From Polyangium jinanense (GTDB lineage Bacteria; Myxococcota; Polyangia; Polyangiales; Polyangiaceae), in contig NZ_JAGTJJ010000096.1 in NCBI RefSeq assembly GCF_028435365.1, positions 1 to 30,423 of the forward strand: DNA of 30,423 nucleotides. The letters are read 5' to 3'. How positions within the stretch are numbered: the stretch's first letter is position 1; the number at the start of each line of letters is the position of its first letter. The position numbers and the translations under genes are program-made. This document shows positions 14,439 through 22,712 of this stretch, piece after piece. The notes below the pieces were generated by a model that was not told the DNA's origin, did not search any database, and saw only the letters and a list, made by a program, of their open reading frames with translations.

Positions 14439-16211
14439 TCACGCCGTCACGAGCTCGTAGACCTTCGTGGCCGCGCTCCGGCCGGTGAGCGCACGCTCGC
14501 CGAGGGGCGAAAGCTCGAACGTGCCGCTCGCCACGAGCGCGCGTGTGGCCTCCGCGACGAGGACCTGGTTCGGGCGGGCGATCGCCTCGAGCCGCGCGGC
14601 GACGTTCACCACGTCACCGATGACGGTGTACTCCATCCGCTTGTCCGAGCCGATGTTGCCCACGAGCACCTCGCCCGAGTTGATGCCGATGCCGAGCTCG
14701 ATGGTCGTGCCGTAGCGCTCGCGAAACGACTCGTTCGCGGTCTCGAGGAAACGCATCATGTCCTCGGCCGCGGCGAGGGCGCGCGCGGCGTGATCCTCCT
14801 GGGCGACGGGCGCGCCCCAGACGGCCATGATGCAGTCGCCGATGAACTTATCGACGGTGCCGCCGTGGCGGAAGACGACCTCCGTGAGCACCGAGAAGAG
14901 CTCGTTCAGGAGCGTGACGACCTCCTCGGCCGGCCTCGTCTCCGCGAGCGGGGTGAAGGCGACGACGTCGGCGAAGAGCACGCTGACCGCGGCGCGGCGG
15001 CCTCCGAGGGCGAGCTCGTGCCGGCCGCTCACGATCGCCTCGACGAGCTCCTTGCTCAGGAAGCGGCCGAGATCCGCGCGCTGACGGGCCTGGCGGGCGA
15101 TCTCGATCTCGCTGCCTTCGAGATCGGTCGCCATGCGCGAGAGCTCGGTCGTCAGCGTGCCGATCTCGTCCGTGCGTGACGAGGTGAGCGAAAGCTCCCG
15201 CCAGCGGCGCTCGCCGACGAGACGCGCTTGCCCCGCGAGGTGCACGATGGGCCGCGCGATCCAGCGCGCCGAGAAGGCCGCCGCCGCAAGCGCGAGCAGG
15301 GCCGCGCCGAGCGCGACGAGCGCGCCGCGACGCTGCATGGCCGAGAGCACGGCGAACGCGTCTTCTTCACGCCGCGCGAGCGCGACGCCCCAGCCGAGGC
15401 CCGGGAGGAAGCGGACCACGCCGATCATGTCCGCCCCGCTCTCCGCGCGGTACGGCGCGACGCGCACCACGCCCACGACGCCGGGGTTCTCCTTGGAAAA
15501 GCCCGTCCAGAGCGGGTGGTTCGACGTGTCGGCGAAAGCCCCGATCTCGGGCATGCCGTGGGATGCGACGCTGCGCCGCGTCGCGTCGACCACGACGAGG
15601 CCGACGGCGCCGCCGAAACGACGGCCCGCGATGTCGTCGATCTCGCGCTGGAGATCGGCGACGTCGAGCGTGGCCGTGACGTAACCGCGTGCCTTCGTGC
15701 CCGCGCCCTCGACCGCGGGGATCGGCACGACGAGCAGGCCCTTGCCCGACCCGAGCAGCGAGACGCCCATGCCGTGCTCGTCGGCGGCCCTGCGCGTCTC
15801 GGGCGTCGAGGCGGGCACGTCGACGCCCGCGGCGACGTCATCCCCTTTCTGACGCAGCACCGTGCTCACGCTGCGCTCGGGGACCTCGAAGCGGACGGCG
15901 CCGAGCTCGCGGCGCGTGCCGAGGGTCGCGCGCACCGCGTCGAGCCCGTCGCCCGCGCCGGCAGCCGGCTTTCCGTTTGCGGCCTGATAAAGCGCGAACG
16001 CCACGGCGTCGGCGTCGACGCGCACGCCTTCCACGTGACGCATCGTGGCGCGCTCGAGCTCCTCCAGCACGGCGGCCTGGAGCTGCTGCTCGCTCGTCTG
16101 CACCGCCTGGCGGTTCACGGAGAGCAAAAGCAAAACGACCGCGCCGACGGGCACGAGCCCGACCGCGGCGAAGAGCAGGAGCGCGCGTGCGCCGATCGAG
16201 CCGAGCTTCAC
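14439..16211 (-). CDS. Membrane-bound class III adenylate cyclase with extracytoplasmic sensor and HAMP
   Basis: 590 residues from GTG 16211, which overlaps the stop of the OmpA gene (GTGA). Transmembrane helix 1 is about 9-32; an extracytoplasmic dCache-like sensor spans 35-290; transmembrane helix 2 is about 297-316; a HAMP linker follows (ARPIVHLAGQAR). The cyclase homology domain (about 400-560) has SVLFADVVAFTPLAE with metal Asp415, DKFIGDCIMAVWGAP with Lys455 and metal Asp459, and EYTVIGDVVNVAARLE with Asp533, Asn536 and Arg540. The Lys/Asp pair specifies adenine, so the product should be cAMP. All catalytic residues are present. Translational coupling to an OmpA-type envelope protein suggests that cell-wall or outer-membrane state controls cAMP. 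Confidence 0.93.
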   Translation of the reverse strand: MKLGSIGARALLLFAAVGLVPVGAVVLLLLSVNRQAVQTSEQQLQAAVLEELERATMRHVEGVRVDADAVAFALYQAANGKPAAGAGDGLDAVRATLGTRRELGAVRFEVPERSVSTVLRQKGDDVAAGVDVPASTPETRRAADEHGMGVSLLGSGKGLLVVPIPAVEGAGTKARGYVTATLDVADLQREIDDIAGRRFGGAVGLVVVDATRRSVASHGMPEIGAFADTSNHPLWTGFSKENPGVVGVVRVAPYRAESGADMIGVVRFLPGLGWGVALARREEDAFAVLSAMQRRGALVALGAALLALAAAAFSARWIARPIVHLAGQARLVGERRWRELSLTSSRTDEIGTLTTELSRMATDLEGSEIEIARQARQRADLGRFLSKELVEAIVSGRHELALGGRRAAVSVLFADVVAFTPLAETRPAEEVVTLLNELFSVLTEVVFRHGGTVDKFIGDCIMAVWGAPVAQEDHAARALAAAEDMMRFLETANESFRERYGTTIELGIGINSGEVLVGNIGSDKRMEYTVIGDVVNVAARLEAIARPNQVLVAEATRALVASGTFELSPLGERALTGRSAATKVYELVTA

Positions 16212-17956
16212 TTCGCGGCGCCTTCCTTCCAGCCGGCCTCGCCGAGCGGCGTGCGGCGGAGGATCTGGAACTCCACGCGGCGGTTCTTCGCGCGTCCTTC
16301 GGGTTTGTCGTTGCTCGCGACCGGCCTGCGGGGACCGAAACCACGCGCCTCCAGCCGTCGCGCATCGACGCCGTGATCCACGAGCCAGCGCACGACGGCG
16401 ACGGCGCGCCGCTGCGACAGCGTGACGTTCGCCCGCTCGGCGCCGACGTTGTCCGTGTGGCCGTCGATCGCCACGCGCGCGATTTCCGGGTGCTGCGCGA
16501 GCACCGAGCCGACCTGCTCCAGCAGCGCGTAACTCTCCGGCGCGATCACGTCGCTGCCCGTGGCGAAGTTGACCTCCTGCAGGATCACGATCTGCGTGCC
16601 CTCGACACGCACGGACGCGGGGCAGCCGGTGATCTTGGGGTCCGCGTTCACCTCGCCGCGCTCCTTGGGGCAAGCGTCGACGGCGTCGGCGATCCCGTCG
16701 CCATCCGTGTCGAGCGCGCAGCCGAAACGCGCGGGATCCGCGCTCGCCACGCCCGGTTCATCGGGACAGACGTCGTCGGCGTCCGCGATGGCGTCACCGT
16801 CCCGATCGGGCGGACAACCGGGGCGCGCGGCCGTGGGCGTCGCGTCGCCGGCGCGGTCCGGGCAAACATCGTTCGCATCCGGAACACCGTCGCCGTCGGC
16901 GTCCGGCGCCGCGGCGGCATCAACGCCCGACCCGTTTTTCCCTTTCGGGTTCGCCTTCGGATCCCCCGCCGAAGCTGAAGCGCGTGCGTTCGTCGCGCCC
17001 TCGGCCTTCGCCTGCGCCTTCTGCGGCACGTCGAACGAAGCACCGACGCTCGCCACGAGCCGGAACGTCGGCGTCCCGACGCCGGCCGTGAGCCCGGGCC
17101 CGCCCGCGAGGCCAAACGACAGCGGCCCCAGGGTGGCGCGCCCCCCGAGCAACAACTCGATGTTCGTCGTCCCGCGCCCGAACGGCGCGGCCTCCACGGT
17201 CACCGTTGATCCGTAGAGCTCCCCGTACGCCGAAAACCGGCCGAAACGCCCGGCGATCGCGCCTCCCGCGACGAGCTCTCCGCCGAGCAGACCGAGCCCG
17301 CTGCGCGTGTCCTGCACGCGCCGCCCGAGCGCGATCGAGTAGGAAAACCGGCCCATGTCGGCCCCCACGACGATCGAGGGCATGTGCCGCACCTCGCCCG
17401 TGCCCGTGAACGCGGTCTCGTCGCCCGTCGGCACCCAGACCGCGTAGACGAGGCTCGCCGCGGGGATCGCGCCGCGCTGGGGCAAGAGCACGAGGCGCAA
17501 GCCCAGCCGCAGATCGTTCATCGCGGCGCCCTCGGGCGAGCCGTACGTGACTTGTGTGCCCGGCGGCAGCGCGGAGACGAGGCCCGTGATCGAAGGCGAA
17601 TCCCCGCCCTGCGCGAGCGTGACGGGCACGTCGAGATCGAACTTCAAGAACCGATGGATCTCGATCGCGGCGAGGACGTGCCCGGTGAGCTGATACGAGA
17701 CCACCTCGCCGGCATCCTGCGCCGCATCGCCCGACCCCACGCGGAGCGAAAGCGGCGAATCGGCGTACGAGAACACGAGCGCGGCCGAGGTGCGGAGGTC
17801 GCCGGGCACGTCGGCGCGTGGCACGGCGAAAAAACCGTCGCCTGCGGGAGCGGGTTCGAGGCGCTCCAGCGCGGTCGCCGTCTGCGCGCTCGCCACGGCG
17901 GGTGCGAGCCACACGGCGCCCGCACACGCGAGGGAGCGGAAAACCCGGGCGACCAT
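16208..17956 (-). CDS. OmpA-family protein with thrombospondin type 3 repeats
   Basis: 582 residues from ATG 17956, chosen because it gives a signal peptide (MVARVFRSLACAGAVWLAPA, cleavage after ASA about residue 24); an earlier in-frame ATG does not. Residues 25-320 look like an outer-membrane or periplasmic beta-rich domain. Residues about 350-440 hold three calcium-binding thrombospondin type 3 repeats: DADGDGVPDANDVCPD, DRDGDAIADADDVCPD and DTDGDGIADAVDACPK. The C-terminal OmpA domain (about 450-565) has VNFATGSDVIAPES, IDGHTDNVG and LSQRRAVAVVRWLVDHGVD, which bind peptidoglycan. It therefore probably tethers the outer membrane to the wall. Its stop overlaps the adenylate cyclase start, marking a two-gene operon. 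Confidence 0.93.
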   Translation of the reverse strand: MVARVFRSLACAGAVWLAPAVASAQTATALERLEPAPAGDGFFAVPRADVPGDLRTSAALVFSYADSPLSLRVGSGDAAQDAGEVVSYQLTGHVLAAIEIHRFLKFDLDVPVTLAQGGDSPSITGLVSALPPGTQVTYGSPEGAAMNDLRLGLRLVLLPQRGAIPAASLVYAVWVPTGDETAFTGTGEVRHMPSIVVGADMGRFSYSIALGRRVQDTRSGLGLLGGELVAGGAIAGRFGRFSAYGELYGSTVTVEAAPFGRGTTNIELLLGGRATLGPLSFGLAGGPGLTAGVGTPTFRLVASVGASFDVPQKAQAKAEGATNARASASAGDPKANPKGKNGSGVDAAAAPDADGDGVPDANDVCPDRAGDATPTAARPGCPPDRDGDAIADADDVCPDEPGVASADPARFGCALDTDGDGIADAVDACPKERGEVNADPKITGCPASVRVEGTQIVILQEVNFATGSDVIAPESYALLEQVGSVLAQHPEIARVAIDGHTDNVGAERANVTLSQRRAVAVVRWLVDHGVDARRLEARGFGPRRPVASNDKPEGRAKNRRVEFQILRRTPLGEAGWKEGAAK

Positions 17957-18120
17957 GGGGTGCGACGCTATGGCAGAGGGCGCGAGGGGGCAACTCCAAA
18001 CGAAGCGGGAGGAGGGCGCGTCCGCGGGAAGACGCGCGGCCCTCGCCATGCGCCACGAACCGCGTCTATGCTGGCGACCGTGCCCGCGGTTCGGCGTGGC
18101 GCGTCTTCGGAGGAATGGGC

Positions 18121-20463
18121 ATGCGGACAGTCGTGAAAGGAGCCTTGGCCGCCCTGGCCCTCGTGCTCCTCGCCCCGCGCGCCCACGCCGACACGCCGCC
18201 GCCGCCCGGCTTCCTCGAGCCCATCGTGCACTGGGGCGTGCAGAAGGGCGAGACGTGCGAGGACATCGCGAAGGTGATGTACGGCGCGGCCGTGCACGTT
18301 CCGCTCATCAACCGCTACAACCGCGTCGACTGCACGAGCCGCAAGCCCTTGCCCGAGGGCATCACGCTGATCCTGCCGAAGGGCGTCACGAGCGTGCCCG
18401 ACGCGCGCGTCAAGTCGAGCCACCCCAACGTGCGCGGAAGGCCCTCGGGCGGCGGGTGGGACACGGTCGCGACCGGCACCGCGCTCTACCGCAACCACAA
18501 CGTCCAGACGATGGACGAGGGACGCGCGCACATCGAGTTCCTCGACCACACGCACGTCTTCCTCGCGCAGAACACGCTCGTCGTGATCTACGGGACCGCG
18601 GGCAAAACGCGCGTCTCGAAGACGCCGCCGACGGTCGAGATCGAGGCGGGCGAGGTGCAGGCGGGTTTGTCCGCGCTGCGCGGCGAGCCCGCCGAGGTCG
18701 CCGTGCCCGATGGCGGCGTCGTCCGCGCCGAGTCGAGCGACACCGTCGTCGAACGAAAGAAGGCGCGCACCACGGTGGCGGTCTTCGACGGCAAGGCCGC
18801 AGTCCAGTCGGGCGGCAAGACCGTGACCGTCCCGAAGAACTACGGCACGCGCTTCGAGGGAACGGCGCCCCCGGCCGCGCCGCGACCGCTGCCGCCCGCG
18901 CCGCGCTGGGAAGACGGTGGATCGCCGTCCGTCGTGCTCGCGCCCCCGGGCACGGCCGTCCTCACCACGAGCTGGAACCCCGTCGAGAAGGCCAAGGCCT
19001 ATCGCCTCGAAGTCTCGCGCGACGAGGGCTTCCACGATCTCGTCGTGCGGGAAGAGATCCCCGCCGAGGTCCGCTCGTTCCGCGCCGAGAAGATGCCGCC
19101 GGGCCTCTACCGCGTGCGGGTCCGGGCCATCGACGTCGAGGAGTACCTCGGCGTCGCCTCGGACGTGCGCACCATCGACGTCGTCGCGGCCGAGCTCCGC
19201 GGCGAGGGTGCGCGGTTCGAGGGCAAGACCGTCACGGTGAACCCCTACGGCGTCCTCGCGCTCACGGCCTCGAGCCCGGTCGAGGTGGCCCTCGACGAAG
19301 GACCGTTCGGCCCGCCGCCCGCGCAGATCGACCTCCTCAAGCAAGCGCCGAAGACGCTGCGCTTCCGCACGAAGAGCGGCCTCGAAGAGCGGATCACCCT
19401 CGTCCCCACGCCCGTCGTGTCGACGCCCGAAGCGACGTTCGACGAGACGAAGCGCGAGATCCGCGTGCGTGTCGCCACGAAGGGCCTCGGGGAGATCGAC
19501 GTCCCGAAGCGCGTCGCGCCGCGCCTCCGCATCCGCCTCGGTGAGCGCGTGGAGACGGTCCCGCTCGCCGTGGCCGAGGGCGGCGCGCTCCTCGCGTCGA
19601 TCCCGGTCGGCGAGGCGCACGGCGAGGCGCGGCTCGACGTCCTGGATGCTCGCGGAAAGGTCCTCGGCACGACCACGGTCCTCGCCCCGGACAAGCCCCC
19701 GCCGCCTCCGCCGCGGCGCCCGGTGTTCCGCCCGCTCGGCGCGTGGCTGCCGCCCTTCCGCCCCGCCGGCGTCACGGCCGTGCCCTGGACGAGCCCGACG
19801 GCGCCCACGGCCGTCGGCCGCGGCCTGAGCGCGGGCAGCACCGCGAATGGCCCGGTCTTCCAGGCCAATGGTCGCGTGAGCGGCTCGTTTGGCCCGCTCG
19901 GGCTCGACGCGCTCATCGTCACGACGCCTTTCGAACGCGCCGACTCCGTCCAGATGCCGGGCAGCGTGCCGACGGAGGACATGGCGTGGCTCGGCGCGCG
20001 CTATCGTGTCCTCCAGCGCGGCGCATCCGAGCTCGAAATCGCGCCGCTCTTCCGTATTGGATTGCCGCTCGAAAATCAGCGCGACTTGATGTTCGACGTG
20101 GGCGCTGCCGCCGGCGGCGCGAAAGGCCGCATGACGTGGGTCGCCAATGCGGGCGCTCGCTTCATGCTGGAAGAACCCACCGCGCAAGTCCCCTGGGTGC
20201 AGCCGTATCTGCTCATCGGCGCGACGTACGATCCATTGCGCTGGCTCCGGGCGTATGTCGTCGCCGACGCGCACGTGCTCGCCACGATCGGGCAAAACGG
20301 CACGGTCGTGGTTCCTTATGGCCTGACGGCCGGCGTCGAGGCGGGCGGATCGGTTTTCCTCGCGCTGTCCGGCTGGGTCGGGCGGGCGGAGAGCGTCACC
20401 TGGCAGGCGGCGGGCACGGTGACCGGATCACTCGGATTCCGCCTGGAGGGAGAAACCCGATGA
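18121..20463 (+). CDS. Secreted LysM/FecR-domain envelope protein with beta-rich C-terminus
   Basis: 780 residues from ATG 18121, six bases after a GGAGGA ribosome-binding site; the ATG at 18115 directly abuts that site. A signal peptide (MRTVVKGALAALALVLLAPR, cleavage after AHA about residue 23) leads to a LysM-like module (VQKGETCEDIAKVMYG...LPEGITLILPKG, about 40-95) expected to bind peptidoglycan. A FecR-like domain follows (about 115-240, ALYRNHNVQTMDEGRAHIEF, VAVPDGGVVRAES, AVFDGKAAVQ), then a fibronectin-like segment (TTSWNPVEKAKAYRLEVSRD). After a Pro-rich hinge (about 520-545) the last 190 residues are amphipathic and may form a small outer-membrane barrel. The stop overlaps the kinase start (ATGA), so it is probably the envelope partner or substrate of that kinase. 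Confidence 0.82.
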   Translation: MRTVVKGALAALALVLLAPRAHADTPPPPGFLEPIVHWGVQKGETCEDIAKVMYGAAVHVPLINRYNRVDCTSRKPLPEGITLILPKGVTSVPDARVKSSHPNVRGRPSGGGWDTVATGTALYRNHNVQTMDEGRAHIEFLDHTHVFLAQNTLVVIYGTAGKTRVSKTPPTVEIEAGEVQAGLSALRGEPAEVAVPDGGVVRAESSDTVVERKKARTTVAVFDGKAAVQSGGKTVTVPKNYGTRFEGTAPPAAPRPLPPAPRWEDGGSPSVVLAPPGTAVLTTSWNPVEKAKAYRLEVSRDEGFHDLVVREEIPAEVRSFRAEKMPPGLYRVRVRAIDVEEYLGVASDVRTIDVVAAELRGEGARFEGKTVTVNPYGVLALTASSPVEVALDEGPFGPPPAQIDLLKQAPKTLRFRTKSGLEERITLVPTPVVSTPEATFDETKREIRVRVATKGLGEIDVPKRVAPRLRIRLGERVETVPLAVAEGGALLASIPVGEAHGEARLDVLDARGKVLGTTTVLAPDKPPPPPPRRPVFRPLGAWLPPFRPAGVTAVPWTSPTAPTAVGRGLSAGSTANGPVFQANGRVSGSFGPLGLDALIVTTPFERADSVQMPGSVPTEDMAWLGARYRVLQRGASELEIAPLFRIGLPLENQRDLMFDVGAAAGGAKGRMTWVANAGARFMLEEPTAQVPWVQPYLLIGATYDPLRWLRAYVVADAHVLATIGQNGTVVVPYGLTAGVEAGGSVFLALSGWVGRAESVTWQAAGTVTGSLGFRLEGETR

Positions 20464-21977
20464 GCGACGACGACGACGATCGTTCGCCGTCCAAACCCAT
20501 GCGCGTCAGCGTTCGCCCGCCCGGAGCCGACGACCTCGACGAGCTCGAAGCGCAGCACCACACGACGCTGCAAACCCTTCCCTCGCCGCAGGCCGCCCCG
20601 CGTATGCCCGCGCTCCCGAAGGAGCGCGGCGGCGGCGCGCACGTCGGGCTCGTCCTCGGGGGCAAATACCGCCTCCTCGCGCGGATCGGCTCGGGCGGCA
20701 TGGGCGAGGTGTACCGCGCCGAGCACGTCACCTTGCGGATGCCGGTCGCGGTGAAGCTGCTTCATTACAACATCGCGATCGAGCCCGACTACGTGCGGAG
20801 GTTTTACCGCGAGGCCCGGGCCGCGACGCTGATGGATCACCCGAACGTCGTGCGCGTCATGGATTACGGCGACGACGACGGTTTACCCTTCCTGGTGATG
20901 GAATACCTCGTCGGGGTCACGCTGCACGCGTGGCTCCGCGACCGGGACGCGGCGCCGCCGCTCACCGACGTGCGGGACATCCTCGGCCAGATCCTCGACG
21001 CATTCGAGGTGGCGCACGCGCGGGGCATCGTGCACCGCGATCTGAAACCGGAAAACGTCTTCCTCACGGACCTGGGGGGCAAACGCCTCGTCAAGATCCT
21101 CGATTTTGGTCTCGCGCACGTGGAATTGCCCAAGGAGGACGACCAGGGCTCGACGCTCACGAAGCCCGAGGCCGTCGGCGGCACGCCCGAATACATGAGC
21201 CCCGAGCAATGCCATTCGCTCGCCGTCGGCCCCTCGACGGACATCTATGCGATCGGGTGCGTCTTGACGGCGATGCTGCAAGGGAGGCCGCCCTTCCTCG
21301 GGAAAAACTCCATCGAGATCATCTCGGCGCACCTGTTCTTGCCGCCGCCGCCGCTCGCGCGCCCGACCGGTTCGGAGGCTGTGCCGCCGCTGCTCGAAAA
21401 ATTGCGCCTCGAAATGCTCGCCAAGCAGCCGGAGCGGAGGCCGGCGAGCGCGGCGATCGTGAAAAAGCGACTGGAAGACGCACTCGATCCACAATCGCTG
21501 GCGACGCAGCTCGTCACGCGCAAAGGGAACGAGCCGCTCGGCGGCCGGGAGTCGCGCGCCCCGCAATGGGACGGGCAACTCGCCCGCGCCCATGATTCGA
21601 CCGATCCGGGGCACGGGCTCACGGAGGTCGGCTGGATCCGCATGGCCAGCGCATCGGCCGTCGATCCTGCCTGCATCACGGGCCTCGCGTCGCAAGGCAT
21701 TTACCTGGTGCCGCTCGAAGCCCTCGACGAAAACGACCGCGCGAAGCTCGGCGTCGTCCTCGTCGACGCGGGGAGCGACATCGACGGCGCGGCCGCAAAG
21801 CTCGCCGAGCTCGCACGCATCCTCCCGCAGGCGCGGGTCCTCGTGTGCGCCGCATCGCTCACGCCCGAGCGCATGACACGGCTCGTCTCGGCGGGCGCGG
21901 CCGACGTGGCGAACGCCCCCGCGAGCCCGGACGGGCTCGGCAAAAAGATTGGTCGGATCCTGCGGCGGGGGCGGTAA
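20460..21977 (+). CDS. Ser/Thr protein kinase with degenerate receiver-like C-terminus
   Basis: 505 residues from ATG 20460, overlapping the previous stop. After an acidic lead (about 65 residues), the Hanks-type kinase domain (69-360) is complete: GSGGMGEVYRAEH (Gly loop), AVKL (Lys99), VHRDLKPENV (catalytic Asp194), DFGLAH (Asp215) and GTPEYMSPEQ. It should phosphorylate Ser/Thr in the cytoplasm; no transmembrane helix follows, unlike PASTA kinases. The last 105 residues resemble strands 3-5 of a response-regulator receiver: KLGVVLVDAGSDIDGAA with Asp436, ARVLVCAASLTPERMTRLVS, then AGAADVANAP. The conserved Thr and Lys are missing, so this part is probably a pseudo-receiver. The FHA activator at 12925-14337 could read its phosphorylation. 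Confidence 0.93.
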   Translation: MSDDDDDRSPSKPMRVSVRPPGADDLDELEAQHHTTLQTLPSPQAAPRMPALPKERGGGAHVGLVLGGKYRLLARIGSGGMGEVYRAEHVTLRMPVAVKLLHYNIAIEPDYVRRFYREARAATLMDHPNVVRVMDYGDDDGLPFLVMEYLVGVTLHAWLRDRDAAPPLTDVRDILGQILDAFEVAHARGIVHRDLKPENVFLTDLGGKRLVKILDFGLAHVELPKEDDQGSTLTKPEAVGGTPEYMSPEQCHSLAVGPSTDIYAIGCVLTAMLQGRPPFLGKNSIEIISAHLFLPPPPLARPTGSEAVPPLLEKLRLEMLAKQPERRPASAAIVKKRLEDALDPQSLATQLVTRKGNEPLGGRESRAPQWDGQLARAHDSTDPGHGLTEVGWIRMASASAVDPACITGLASQGIYLVPLEALDENDRAKLGVVLVDAGSDIDGAAAKLAELARILPQARVLVCAASLTPERMTRLVSAGAADVANAPASPDGLGKKIGRILRRGR

Positions 21978-22166
21978 GACCCCCCCGGATCGCGATGTCA
22001 GTCTTGCGACCCGCGCGGCCCCCGGCAGAGGGTGCCGACGGGCTAGATCTCACGGCTTTCGCCCAGACTGGACCTCGCGGCCAGGATTTTGCACACGCGT
22101 CGCGGCGCCGATGGCACCCGTCAGCCCGGACACGGGCGCGGCGGCTTTACCTTCCTTGGAGACACC

Positions 22167-22712
22167 ATGAATCTGCTTCGCACCGTTCGTCATAGCGTCA
22201 GCATCCTCGCCACTGCAGGCCTCCTCTCGCTGCTCCTCGCCGACAGCGCAGAGGAACTGTGTGCGCAATCGTCCTTCGACCGCACCTTCGACATCACCAC
22301 GACCTGCGGCGGTGACCTCAGCGGCCGCATCCGCATCAACGGCTCCATGCAGCCGGGCGTGAGCGATGAAACGGCGAGCCTGTCGGTCACCAAGGCCTCG
22401 GGCGACGTCGCCCCGGTCGCCGGGGGCGTGGTCGGTGCATGCAGCGATGAGGACGAGCCGTTCGTGAGCACGGGGGTCACCCTCAAGCTCCCGATTTCCA
22501 CGGCCGAGGAGACGGGCGCCGGGGGAGGCGGCGGCGCTGCGGGCGGCGGGGGGGCCGGTGGCAGCACGAGCAGCGGCTCGGCGGGCGGCGCGGGGGCGCC
22601 CGGCATCGTGGCCACGTGCAGGGTCGACTTGAAGACGCAGCTCGGAAAGGACGTGGCGTGCACCATCGACGGCGGCGACACGTGCACGGTACGCCTCACG
22701 GCCGCGCAATGA
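22167..22712 (+). CDS. Secreted protein with Gly/Ser-rich linker, unknown function
   Basis: 181 residues from ATG 22167, preceded by TTGGAG at good spacing. A signal peptide (MNLLRTVRHSVSILATAGLL plus SLLLADSA) precedes a Cys-containing domain of about 80 residues (TFDITTTCGGDLSGRIRING). A Gly/Ala/Ser-rich linker (about 115-145) leads to a small C-terminal domain with three Cys (TCRVDLKTQL, ACTIDGGDTCTVRLTAA). There is no lipobox. It is probably exported to the periplasm or surface. Its stop overlaps the start of the spermidine-synthase-like gene (ATGA), so it is the first gene of that operon. No family is recognised; Gly-rich linkers of this kind are common in myxobacterial secreted proteins. 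Confidence 0.7.
   Translation: MNLLRTVRHSVSILATAGLLSLLLADSAEELCAQSSFDRTFDITTTCGGDLSGRIRINGSMQPGVSDETASLSVTKASGDVAPVAGGVVGACSDEDEPFVSTGVTLKLPISTAEETGAGGGGGAAGGGGAGGSTSSGSAGGAGAPGIVATCRVDLKTQLGKDVACTIDGGDTCTVRLTAAQ

Noticed and set aside
17968..20295. 775-codon minus-strand frame opposite the FecR-type gene
   Set aside because: Antisense shadow of a GC-biased gene: Arg/Asp/His-rich, no domain, no start context.
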